A DNA stretch of 64,000 nt. Source: Atriophallophorus winterbourni (Eukaryota > Platyhelminthes > Trematoda > Plagiorchiida > Microphallidae). Position numbers and translations under genes: made by a program. The notes under the pieces are model-generated. The model was given only the letters and a program-made list of their open reading frames with translations, was not told where the DNA came from and ran no database searches. Location: contig JACCGJ010024173.1 in the NCBI GenBank assembly GCA_013407085.1, positions 1 through 64,000 on the forward strand. Reading direction: 5' to 3'. Positions 21,637-32,699 of this stretch are shown in pieces (positions within the stretch are counted from its first letter, which is position 1; each line of letters starts with the position of its first letter).

Positions 21637-21841
21637 TAGACTGCGTTGTCCCTGGTGTAGAAAAAGGAGAAGTGCTCGACCCATCTTTTCATCTGCTGAG
21701 TTTTTTAAACAATCGAGTTACCCGATAGTGACTTATTGGGTGCTATTTTAAGTGTATTTGCACCACTAGCTCTTGATCCATATATTCCATGGATGTTACT
21801 AGTATCTGCAGCTTTTTAGATTTCCTCTGCAAGTTTCGGTT

Positions 21842-21982
21842 CAATATATATATATATATAGAATATATATATATATTATATATATTATATATAATATATA
21901 TATATATATATAGATATATATATATATATAGAGTAGAGATATATATGATATATATATATATATTATATATATATATATAACT
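21842..21982. repeat. TA-rich microsatellite
   Basis: About 140 bp of interrupted (TA)n that can fold on itself. The Tyr/Ile repeats read from it are not proteins. Confidence 0.9.
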
Positions 21983-22371
21983 TCGACAAATGAAACAAAA
22001 AAAATCCTGCGATAGTTTCAATCAATATTTGAGAGCTCTCAGTAGACAGCAAATGTCGTTAATCCTAGTAACATTGTCTAACCATATCAGGAGATCGTAG
22101 ACTATTAGTTTCTTATATATGTTATAAAAGTCGGATTAGGCTGAGAGCCTTGGGTTTTGGATTTTGTTGTGATTTGACTAGTCTGCGCTTAAAAATATTC
22201 TTTGAGTCACGCTTCAAAACGATGTGTGATCATTAAATTAATGATTTTACATCAATTTTTATGTGCTAATGAATAATTTATCCAAGCAAAAACTTGCACA
22301 ATTGCGGACTAAGCCGGTTACAAAGACTCGAGATTTGTGTATAACTAGCGAAACCGATGAAATTGGTATGG

Positions 22372-22582
22372 AATGAAAGCACAAACCTGATCCAGGCAAA
22401 GTGCCGTACGTGGTTTAAGATACTGACCAGTTGCCCAGTCCTAGACAGATAAGAGGGGGAATGGAAATAGTAGTGAGACTCCAGCGTGTTTCAGCATGCA
22501 GCTCACTAACGCTGATCAATTAATTTAGCACGATGTTAACCGCACAGCACATAAATGCTGCATGATCGCACATCCATGCAAT
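22372..22582 (-). mobile_element. SINE-A copy, near full length
   Basis: Minus strand: head with GGATGTGCGATCATGCAGC, TGTGCTGTGCGGTTAAC, the AAATTAATTGATCAGCG block, GAGCTGCATGCTGAAACACG, ACTGGGCAACTGGTCAGTAT and a terminus at TTTCATTCCATACC. Confidence 0.8.
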
Positions 22583-22599
22583 TGGTAGTTATAAACGTG

Positions 22600-22970
22600 A
22601 CATGTTTATTTGCATTGCTCAATGTGGTGTAAATGTTGATTCGATTGTAGCGTTTCGTCTCTAGCAAACGACGACCAGGAGTTAGGCCCAATTGTCCGAT
22701 TCGGGATATTAATCTGTTTTATTTTACGTACATTATCCGCACTTTCTTGGTAACACTGGAAAAGAGGTTTGTTGAACGTAATCTCTCTATCTGCCGTATT
22801 AAAAAACAAGCATGTGTTGAGATATCAGCGAGTTATTATCTCGTATTATTTATCAATAATAGCATTTGTCTACAATCCGTGTGTATTTGCATTACAAACG
22901 AAATTACAAATGTGAGTGACTTGGTGCTCTACAGGTTCGCATGTTTCTATCGATACGTTATCTGAGGCAA
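22600..22970. other. Unassigned sequence left of CR1 cluster
   Basis: A minus-strand frame at 22606-22809 is open for 67 codons but matches no family I know. No splice-bounded exon is evident. Confidence 0.3.
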
Positions 22971-22974
22971 TATG

Positions 22975-23125
22975 GTGGAAGTGCATTAGCGATGAGTGCC
23001 AATCGTGGGCTTTCGGGGATATACAGAACACTATCCTTCGGCACAACACAAGAGCAAAAAGCGTCGGAAAGCCCGACCGTACTTATTCGGGTTTCATAAG
23101 GGTTGCATTCGAACGGTACGAGCCA
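22975..23125 (+). repeat. Short repeat also present at 38.8 kb
   Basis: Shares, in order, GTGCATTAGC, AGAACACT, CACAACA, AAAAGCG followed by TCGG, and TTCGGGTTTC with 38785-38955. It lies about 0.6 kb upstream of the CR1 endonuclease remnant, so it might be part of that element's 5' region. Confidence 0.5.
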
Positions 23126-24360
23126 CAACATAATCGGAAGCATGAGGATACGGACGACGACAACTTCGAAATGACTGGAAGGCGCAGGGAAACTACATGC
23201 GATTGGTTCGAGAAGTTTACTTTTCAATAGTGTCAGTCAATAAGCGAGGTCAAATGGTGGGAACTGAAGCAAATCCTGTTGAAATGCACGAAGTACGCTT
23301 TGCTGGATGATGAAAATGCAATTGAGGTCGTCTTCTTAATGGTGATGAAAGAGCTGAATCAACTGACTGAAGCAGATGAAGTAAACAACATGAACCACAA
23401 ACGAAGAATAGACGAGCCATGGGTTTTTGGCCTAAAAATGTGTTGGATTGTCGTTACTTTTATGTTACAAAAAAGACCGAGCTACTTTAGAATCAATTAT
23501 TCGAATAGAATTTCAATAAGGCTCCGTAATCCACTCAGATGAATGGCCAGCATACTCGACTCTAAATCGCTATTTCAATCAATAAACCGTCAACCACTAG
23601 CAAAGCTATATTAATCATCAAGATGGAGCACATACACAAAACATTGAACGATCTTGGATTTTTTGGATTTACTTGTATGAGGTGATCAGACTGGCCGTCT
23701 ACATTGGAGTTAATACTTACATCAGATCCCGCAGCTGTAGAGAATATCGCTTATAAAGCGCCAATCGGACGAAATGATCACGTTGTCCTAGAATTCGAGT
23801 ACGTTTGTAGCGCTAGGCGCAACAGTGACCGAAAGAACTGCGTCAGAAGGGTGAACTACCGTGCTCTGTGTGCCGAGATAAAAAGCACTAGTTTCGCACA
23901 ACTGGATTACTCAGATCCGGATAGTCTATATTGGAGGAACATTCAATGTTCGCTTTGAAGAAAACTTATCAAATTAATACATTTTTACTACGAAGCAGAC
24001 TAAAAAGTGGATGAAACAAAGGGCAATAGCATGGGAGTTTCACAAGGGCACAATTTACACGACTGCGAAACAAAGTTATCAGCTTAATTCGAGATGAACA
24101 AGCTTTTTAATCGCAATTGATTTCTCAGATTCACCAGAATCCGAAGCTCTTTTATAGACTCGTAAATGATAGAACGAATATTAAACGAGGAGTCTGCCCT
24201 AAAAACTTCGCCCGACTTCACAAAATCCATTGATCAGACCGCTGACCTGTTATCAGACATTTATGCCGGCGGTTTTGCGACGAAATCCACGGAGCCTGAC
24301 CAGGAACCAACCATTCGACTTGACCGACCGACCTTGAATGAAGTATTGATTACTCAGATA

Positions 24361-25057
24361 GTGGTAGCGCAGCACTTACAAAAATTAAACTTAAAGAAAT
24401 CTTCAGGACCAGACGAGATAACTCCAAAACTCCTGAAAATCTGTCATGCGCAGCTAGCTGAAACTCTATCCTGCATGTTTAATAATTTGCTCAAATCTGT
24501 TGTCGTACCAAAAGACTGGAAACTGGGACAAATAATACCCGTTTACAAAGGTGTTTGCCGTTCTGAGGTTAAAAATTACAGGCCTAGTGACATTGCTGTC
24601 TTCGGTATCAAAAGTCTTTGAGCGAATAATAACCGCAGAAATAGTGCGACATCTGGAAACGAACGAACAATTGACCGTTGCCCAACATGGATTTAGCAGA
24701 AATCGCTCTTGTCAAACAAATTTACTCGCAAGCTTAGACGATAGAACGAGGGTTTTAGATTCGGGGGGCTGTATTCATGCGTGCTACCTGGAGATTTATG
24801 CAGTTTTCGACAGAGTTGATCATAATTTACTCCTTCACAAGCTAAAGAAACACGGTGTTGTTGGAAGACTCTATGAATTGATAAGTGATTACCTCAGAAA
24901 CAGACACATCAGAGTTCGTGTGGACGGCCTGTTATCGAAGAAAATCAATATCACTAGCGGTGTTCCACAAGGCTCAGGGCTTGGACCAATAATGTTCCTA
25001 GTCTATATAAACGATATACCAATACCAAATGGCAGTAAGATGGTTTTTGTTTGCTGA
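24361..25057 (+). pseudogene. CR1 reverse transcriptase domain
   Basis: Two overlapping frames (24166-24621 and 24551-25057) together cover RT motifs 0 to B, including GVPQGSGLGP. The second frame shifts near 25040, before motif C, which then reads FAEYIKVWRR. RT activity needs the paired Asp residues, so this copy is inactive. Confidence 0.85.
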
Positions 25058-25416
25058 ATATATAAAAGTATGGAGGCGAATCAGCAACGCTGATGATTGT
25101 ATTTTGCTGTAAAACGACTTGATTGCTTTGTACAATTGGTCATCCGAAAATAAACTGCCATTGAATATGCAAAAGTCGAAGATTATTTAGATCGGACATG
25201 ACCTTGGCTTTTCCTATGAATACAAGTTCGTCGACAAAAACCTGAAGCATACCAAAGAACTAAAGGACCTGGGTGTCTGGATTTGCGGTAGTTTGAAAAA
25301 TGGTCTTCAATGCGAAGCCCTTTAAAATGGGCCTCTTCTGCGCGGTATGTTACGGCGGATATTTGGACGTTTTCCTTGGAATGTTATCCTCTCATGATGA
25401 ACACCATGTTCTAGAC

Positions 25417-25913
25417 CAGGGGTGCGCAAACTTTCTATCCAACAGGCCACAACCCCTTTCTTTCCACAGAGACTACGGCTGCACATATTTCGTCCTGATT
25501 CTAAAAGTCTGCAAGTGTGGCGTTATCCACTTTTAGTGTTTTTAAAACCTGCTCACATATAAGGCATATCATGCAATGGTCGACAGTTTCAATCACGAAG
25601 TAATCAACTTCCCACTCGGCGTTGAATTTCCTATTCTCATCAGTCAAAGTGCGCCTTCTTTTCATGGGTAATATTATTAAACCACGTGTAAAAGTTAGGA
25701 TTAGATCCGTCGAACCCGCCTGCGAGGAAGTGAATCCAAATCATGATGCACCAGTCGATCTTCAATGAGGATTTAAGTCAGTGGTCGCTATGCCTACAAC
25801 ATTGCTGTAACCACCCAGCAACCCAATACAGATGAACGCGGTCGAGGTCGCATCACACAGCGGTCAACATGAGCAAAATTACGTTACTAACGGCCGCAGG
25901 TTGCGCACCCCTG
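25417..25913. mobile_element. hAT-type MITE inside CR1
   Basis: 497 bp with terminal inverted repeats CAGGGGTGCGCAAAC at the left and its complement (GTTGCGCACCCCTG) at the right, 13 bp exact plus one of the next two. The flanking 8-bp duplication TTCTAGAC is at 25409-25416 and 25914-25921. Termini starting CAGGGG and an 8-bp duplication are typical of hAT transposons. No transposase can be read inside, so it would have moved in trans. Confidence 0.92.
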
Positions 25914-26479
25914 TTCTAGACTAAGCCGCACAAGCCTGGACATCGTCGCTAAGAAACGACATCTTACTTCTGGATCGTATATATCAGAGAGGTTCTAAGC
26001 TTGCCATTGGATTCGAAAATATTCCATTCGCCTGACGACTCAGACGACTGGAGCTGAAGACACTTGCACAAAGGAGAATGCGAGGTGATCTCATCCTCAC
26101 ATACAAAATACTAACTACTGCTTCCCACCCCTTGAACTTATTATTCCACCTTCGAACTTCCAGCAAAATTCGTGGCCATGGTCGCAAGTTGGAAATACCA
26201 CATCCCAAAAGGAACTACCGCAGGTATTTTTATTCGGTGCGTGTGTGCTTTGTTTGGTTACTATAAAGTTAATTGCTTTTTCAAACATAAATCTTGAATA
26301 AAGATGAATTTCGTATGCTCAAAAATATGAGAAGAGTTCCAATACACACGTTGCAATTCCATTTAGAGTTTATTATCTGGACAATTCTAAGCTCAAATGA
26401 AGGAAATCGTTTTGTCTCCTTTTTAAATGATATTCACACTGTATATTGTTAAGTATGATTGCATAACATAAATTCTTTT

Positions 26480-26815
26480 TAGAGCGAATGTTAAAACTGA
26501 ACCTACACGATTTTACCCAACGGCGGATACGTAGTGACCTTATGTTGACCTTCAAAATCCTGCATTCTGTAAACCATCCCCTTAAACACTTGCGAAAGCC
26601 CAATGACCTTACTCGAACACGAACACATTCAAAGGCTTTGATCATTCCGCATTCTCGATTGGATATACGTCGTAATTTTTTCTCGGTCAGAATGTATTTT
26701 ACTTGGAACTATTTGCCTGAAGAAATCACACGACCAGAATCTGTTGAGGTTTTCGCTTCCAAACTCGACGAGTTTATGACCAACCATGCGGTATGCGAGT
26801 TTCCCTATTGACTTT
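26480..26815 (+). mobile_element. CR1-like C-terminal fragment
   Basis: The 26488-26811 frame has RIRSDLMLTFKILHSVNHPL, then SRLDIRRNFFSVRM, TWNYLPEEITRPES and FASKLDEFM, the standard CR1 C-terminus. It is 5'-truncated. Confidence 0.8.
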
Positions 26816-26829
26816 TGAGATATTTTATA

Positions 26830-27595
26830 TATTTTTATATGTTCCATATACCTTGTCATCCTACGATTATTGTTAAGCTTATTGCTTTTTATACCATAAA
26901 ATTTTCAGAGTTTTGAGTTTCTGAGTTCTGTATATTTCTTGTGTAAATCATATACTAAACCGGCACCATATATTTATAGTGTCTTCCTGAAATAACATTA
27001 TTTTCATTTTTAATTTTCTTCAACTTTTCTGATTTTCCGTGGATTTTTTCGCAAAACAAAATCTAATCCAAAATATTTTCTCCATTTTGCCCTAATCTCT
27101 ATGCATAATCGCCGAGGGATTTCCCATTTGACAAGCTTCAATTCCATTCTCTTGAGTAGGATTTTACTGACCGGCTTTACTGTGCACTATCCCATCAACG
27201 TGAATAGGCAATCTAAATGCAACGATGCGCATGTTCCATTGATTTCTAATTTATGATTATCCAGCTTGGTATAAAATCTGAATTTGTGCTAAAGGAATCC
27301 ACATTTTAACAGGTTTTTCTACAAACAGCAACGTTGTTCGCATAACGAATTACAAAGTAAATACCTGTCAATACTTTGGGCTGGTTATACACGGCAAACT
27401 TATTTATAAATGGCTTCAAGTTGTCACCTTGTTCACCATTTTTTCACTATCTCAAGTCTAACTGACTTCAATCTTATTGTCTACATGACCACATTCATCA
27501 GCTAACCGATGTGTAGCGTAGGTGCGTGAGATGTGGGCAACTGCAATATTCGGAATTACCGTATAATTGTGTTTTACAAACCTATTCAGCAGTTA
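26830..27595. other. Unassigned intergenic sequence
   Basis: AT-rich, with no gene or known repeat seen. Confidence 0.4.
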
Positions 27596-27599
27596 CTCT

Positions 27600-28500
27600 A
27601 AAATCTTTTCAACTGTTTGAATGCTCACACCTCCGAATTCAAGATTTATGGTAAAAAAAGCAATCAGCTGTACAACATCATAAATCGCAGCAATGTGTTG
27701 ATCACATACCCAGAACTTATTGGTTTGGTACCGAAAATACTGGAAACCGGGACAAATAGCACCCATTTACAAAGTCGTTCGCCGTTCTGGTGTCACAAAT
27801 TACTGGCGCGTGGCATTGCTGTTTTCGGTATCAAAAATTTTTGAACGAATAATAACTGCAGAAGTAGTGCAACATCCTGGATTTTCCTATCCACAAAAGC
27901 TCAGCGACCAAATCCTGGTGTACATAGTACCGAAGTTTCTGGAATCGCTGTAGTTTGTAAAATGGTCTACAATGCGAAGCCGTTTACAAACGCCTCTCTC
28001 TGCTGTTTGGTATGTTACGATGGATATTTGGTCTTTTCCCCGGGTTTTTTCCTATCATGATGAATGCTTATATACACCCGGTTGTATAATATGCTGCCCA
28101 AGCCTAGACACCATGGTTCCGCACAGATATTTTAATTGTGGATCACTTATATCATAGAGCTTCTAAGCTTGTTAATGGTTTCGAACACACGCCGTACGTC
28201 GAGCAACTCAGACGACTGGTCCTGAGGACGCCTTCACAAGGGAGAATGAGTGGCTATCTTATACTTGTATACAAAATCCTTGCTACTGTTTCTCATCGCT
28301 GAATAAATTATTCCACCTTTAAACATCTAGCAAAATCCGTGGTCATGTTTGTAATTTGGAAATACTACACTCCAAGCGGAACTGCCCCAGGTATTTTTAT
28401 TCGGCGAGTGTGTTTTGTTTGGGATTCCCTACCTGCCGATTTAGTAAACTCATACAGTTTAGCTATATTCAAATCAAAACTTGACGATTGCATGTGAGCT
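27600..28500 (+). mobile_element. CR1-like copy, heavily decayed
   Basis: Parallels 24.5-26.27 kb. RT motif pieces (ITGAWHCCFRYQKFLNE in a wrong frame, nucleotide match to 24.55-24.65 kb), then RASKLVNGFEHTPY, EQLRRLVLRTPSQGRM, YLILVYKILATVSH and VCFVWDSLPADLVNSYS with FKSKLDDCM. Much of the RT is deleted. No MITE lies at the corresponding place. Confidence 0.75.
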
Positions 28501-28571
28501 AATCCTAATTTTGCCCACAATTTTTAATAAACATTTCCAGTCATGGGGTCACGTTGATTTTATTTACATAC

Positions 28572-28616
28572 ACATAGTCACACAGACACACACACACATA
28601 TATATATATATATATC
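28572..28616. repeat. CA/TA microsatellite
   Basis: (CA)n followed by (TA)n just beyond the CR1 3' end. Confidence 0.85.
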
Positions 28617-28639
28617 ATTTTACCTACACTTAGATTCTG

Positions 28640-31460
28640 TGATTATTGTAGTGTTATTTAATTTTTCAACCGCAAATCTTGAATCTTCACCTGAGCAGTT
28701 TGCTAGTGCGAGGTATGCGAGCACAAACCTTAATTCGATAAAAATTGTTCCTTTTTTACTTTGTCGTAACGTAGGCAATGGAGCACTCATTATAATTACT
28801 TCTTGTTCTCATAAATATTCGAAATCAGTTAATAAATCTGATCTAGTTCAACCTAAAACCATAATTGCACGTATCCGTTCTCGGTAGATTTTCTGACAGG
28901 AATAAACGCCGGTACGTCATACACTTCCGGTTTGGTATACCCCGTTTTATTTTCTACCCGAAGCTAGTCTGGTAAAATTCCAGTTTCAGAGCAAATCTGA
29001 ATCAAATAGGAGTAGTTAACTTGAATTCAGATAATACGTGATTTATCGAAACCTTGCTAAATTTTTCAATAGCTTACTGATGATTTTAAAATTACATTCC
29101 TACTGTACGCATAGTCTGTTAGATCGCGAAAGACTCCAATTTTTCAATCCACAAATCTGGTTTGAAAAGCTGTTGTGTTTTGGCCACGAACTAATAAAAC
29201 ATTAGGTCATCATCTTGCGCTTTCTAGATACAAGAGAAGATCGTTAATTTCGAAGGCTTTAGTTTAACTATCTATTATATATCTTATATAAAAATTTCGA
29301 TAAACATGAAGGAGAACATCCAAATTTCCATCGGTTGGCGCAAGTTCAGACCTCAACCTGATTGTACAAATCGGGAAACCTGCTTAGTTCGACTCGTTAA
29401 CTGACATCTTTGTAAAATTTGCAGAGATCATAGTTGAATGGAAACCCCAAAGTGTGGACTCAGCTTGGTGATAAGATATCCGTAGATTAGCACTCAAAAT
29501 ATGGATGCATGTGACTTTATAATGAACAAATGTACGGAACAGTGTCTTATGGATAAATTTCACTGTACAGACAAATAAATTTTCGGTTTGATTGACGATG
29601 CCTGTTTAAATTTTTTTAAAATCATCACAAATACTAAAACCTATATGAGGTTATAAGAAATTATTAGTTAATAAAGTGCTACGGGTTTTCGTAAAAGCTG
29701 TTTGTTTAAAATATGGGTATGAAGTAGACCAGTATTTTCAAGGGTATCATTTTTTGCTCACCTGAAGATATAAGTCGCACTTGCTGCGACATAGTTTAGA
29801 CATTCGTGGTTAAATGCTAACGGCCCATTAGATTTCGCTTTTCCAGGGTCACGCGAGCAAACAATATAATAATTGTAGCCCGTTGAAATTTAGAGTAAAT
29901 AGAAATAAGGGCTTCATATAAGCGTTAGGGTTAAAATTATGATGCAAATTTAGTAACTAAATATTAGATTTAAATAAATGGTGAAATTTCAAGTTAATTT
30001 GAATTAGGTGCATTAAATTGTACGTTTCATGGCATCCAAAGCTTCTACGAGAGGTAATCTCAAAATCGAACAATTAATCCCAAAATTCTTCAAGGTTTAT
30101 TCGAAAAAATTTAATTCAGATCATATCTATTCATATAAACTAAAACGTCTGCATTCTGCTTATCTAATGAAATGATGATAGTTTGTAATGCTTTGCTAGA
30201 CTTACTGAAATTCGATTTTTACAACGATCGTTCACAGTAATAGCTGTCAATCTTACAAGAATTAGGTTATTCGCAATTAGCTGCCATATTATTTAGTGAA
30301 TAATGACATTTCGAAAAAAATAGCAAATTCTATGGTTTTGAAGGTCTGAGCTCTCTTATTCAGTATATCAGCTACGTAACGCATCAATATTATGGAGCGT
30401 TAACTTTTTCACGTTAACGTTAAACAATCATGTGATCTCTTAAGGAAAAGCATTTGCATGATAGTCAGGTTCTAGTATATTATGTTTTGATATGGTATGC
30501 ATCATACCTTTATTCGAAACATAATGTTATCTTCACAAAATATATCTCCGAAGCATATTTATCTAGTTTTCAACAAGATATTTTTGTCGAAAGTAGATTT
30601 TCAGTTAATAATAACACATGAAATTTTTTATTTTATCCTGTATTTTATGTTTACCTATACAATATAAGTTTGTCAAGTGAATTAGTTTCAAATATTTCCT
30701 ATTCTAGCCGTCCATTCCATTTTTATCTTTCTCTAAAAAAACAAATTAAATATTACGGTTCTTGAAATGTTAGAAATAAAAGCGTTGATACAAAATCGTC
30801 TCAGCAGCGTAAGGTTTTGCCAGATTGTATTTGATCGGGGTTATCCCAGAGCAGGCAACCAGCACTCTGTGCCAGTGCAGTCTACTCTCATGCCCCATTT
30901 GACTGAAGGTTTTCGAAGACGCAAGGCTTCCTAATCTTGATCATTCATGCTTTTTCTCAACGCTATATAAGTGCGAGTCATTACGACATTTTCGTTATCT
31001 GGTCTGATATTTAATGTTAATCGGAGAGGCCATTCGAGCGTATTCTATTTTTTTTTGAAATATGGAATATTTAACAAAGGACTGACAAATCGCAAACTAT
31101 CACCAGACGTGATGATTTCAATTGCCTTTTGCGTTATTTAGCGCACCACAACACTAGAAATAACAATATTAAAATACTATCATGCCAAGTTGCTCATTCT
31201 GAAGCATGCGCTTAACAAATCTCCGTCCACTGAAGCACATCGCGACAGGTCGCCGACTACTTTAGCTGTTAGAAACTGACGTTACCAAACGGCAGTTTCA
31301 CAACTGTTGCACAAGTGTGACAGAGATTTGTCAAGATTAGGCCATCAGAAATTTTACATGTGCTTCAAGTGTTCAAAACAATATAAAGCAATAATTTAAA
31401 GTTTATCTCAACAAAAATATACACATTTGTTCGCATTTCCATCACATACACATATTTTGA
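28640..31460. other. Long AT-rich stretch, unassigned
   Basis: No RNA gene, transposon motif or convincing exon. The plus-strand frame at 28639-28887 (82 codons) has a possible acceptor in front of it but no recognisable family, so I do not call it. Confidence 0.3.
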
Positions 31461-31516
31461 ATTAAAACAACTTTAAGCAATGAAGCCGGAGACTTAAAAT
31501 TTCGTTTTTTTATTAT

Positions 31517-31603
31517 CATATCAACCACTGGAGGGTGTTTGGCCGGGACCTTGGGCTTGCTGGTCTTAGGTTACTTTGCAACGGGTTGTGCTGATACAGC
31601 CAT
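31517..31603 (-). pseudogene. Histone H1-like pseudogene fragment
   Basis: From ATG at 31603 it reads MAVSAQPVAK, a TAA stop where Lys is expected, then PKTSKPKVPAKHPPVVDMI. This is the basic N-terminal tail of linker histone H1 running into the first helix of its winged-helix domain. After DMI the match fades into lysine-rich but unrelated-looking codons. No intron is needed, consistent with a retrocopy or decayed gene. Recognition is by motif only. Confidence 0.5.
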
Positions 31604-31619
31604 GGAGGTGTAGAATATT

Positions 31620-32405
31620 CGTTGCCGCAAACGGAGACGAGAATATAAGGCAATATCAAACTTGGCTTCAATATTTGGCTAATTAGCAACATTTGCATGC
31701 AGGCATTATCAAGTACCGTAAATTATTTCTTAAAAAACCCTTATCTGCTCACAATGAAACCTAATTTAGGCCTTTGTCGATTATGAAGTTGCTATGTTTG
31801 CTGATGGAATTCGTCCTATTTTCACTTATATATACTATTATGACAAGGAGGAATTAATGCTTGTGCTAGGAATATCGAATTTTCGAAATAAATTTGTTGT
31901 TTCTGTATGAAATTTCATGTTGTCAGATGTATATGCGATGCATGAATAATAAATTAAAAATGGATTTTGACACAAGAAGAAAGAGTTGTGCAAGAAATTT
32001 TGTATCATTTTCAAGAGTAACGAAATGCAAGAGCTATAGACATTTTAATAATTTTATAGAACCTTATCAAGTACATTGCTTGTAATAGTAAGGAAACATA
32101 ACTTGAAATCCATTTAAATATTCAGACGCCATGTTCAGGCGAAATCTCTATACATAGTACGTTTCTAATCGACAATTCTAACGACGAATACAACAGTTGA
32201 TGGATTACAGACGATTGTCTAAAATAAAGTCAACTGAGAGTATTGAAAATAATTTATTATGTCTCATTTTCAAGCGAAGACTTGACCTGAAGTTTCCTGT
32301 TCGGAATTAAAGGGATAGAAATACCGGAGTTTTTTAATCTACTGAAAATCGTAGTTTACTTTAGGAAGTAAAATCACAGCCATATCCTGTATTACAAAGG
32401 AAACA
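31620..32405. other. Unassigned AT-rich sequence
   Basis: Nothing supported. The 63-codon frame at 31894-32085 lacks any family signal. Confidence 0.35.
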
Positions 32406-32409
32406 ATTG

Positions 32410-32690
32410 TATTTATTTTATTCCGTCCGTGTCCGCTTTCTTCAGAATTCCCTCCCTACAGATATTCACAACTCAATGTTTAAAACAATCTGGATCAAAA
32501 CGCAAGCATCATAAGCAAATTAACCCACATATCGTATTCCATACGAACCTGTCGTAATTATTTTATTCTGTTAGTATCCGGTATCTTTATAATTCTCTGT
32601 CTGTAGTTATTGAGAACTCAACCATTCAAGGCAATCTTATTCAAAACAATAGTCTCATATGCAAAGTAACCGCTATAATGTCCAAATTTA
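32410..32690 (+). repeat. Two tandem CR1 C-terminal remnants
   Basis: At about 32416 the sequence reads FYSVRVRFLQNSLPTDIHNS; at about 32562 a second, similar block reads YSVSIRYLYNSL with VVIENST. Both match the CR1 pattern FFSVRV-x-x-WNSLP. The spacing of about 145 bp suggests a small tandem duplication. Confidence 0.5.
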
Positions 32691-32699
32691 CTCAGAAAG

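Larger units (their letters stand above)
23690..26270 (+). mobile_element. CR1-like retrotransposon, long copy, split by a MITE
   Basis: Starts in the end of the APE endonuclease (LILTSDPAAVENIAY, GRNDHVVLEFEY). The RT is at about 24.36-25.06 kb in two frames (SSGPDEITPKLLKICH, IIPVYKG, KVFERIITAEIVRHLE, HGFSRNRSCQTNLL, a Tyr-Ala-Val-Phe-Asp version of motif A, SGVPQGSGLGPIMFLVYINDI). The post-RT region resumes after the hAT insert at about 25.92 kb (LRRLELKTLAQRRMRGDLILTYKILT). Motif C reads FAEY instead of FADD. Frameshifts at about 24.58 and 25.04 kb and stops make it a pseudogene. Confidence 0.85.

Noticed and set aside
21842..22021. Long Tyr/Ile-rich frames on both strands
   Set aside because: They are translations of the TA microsatellite.
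22636..22690. Minus-strand GTCGTTTGCTAGAGACGAAACGC, resembling hammerhead stem II and the GAAAC core
   Set aside because: The required CTGATGA is replaced by CTGGTC and no matching stem I or cleavage site is evident. A short match of this kind is expected by chance in 64 kb.
31516..31698. Open frame on the minus strand ending in PRSRPNTLQWLI with a following AATAAA
   Set aside because: It is a different frame of the histone H1-like sequence. The AATAAA arises from lysine-like codons after DMI.
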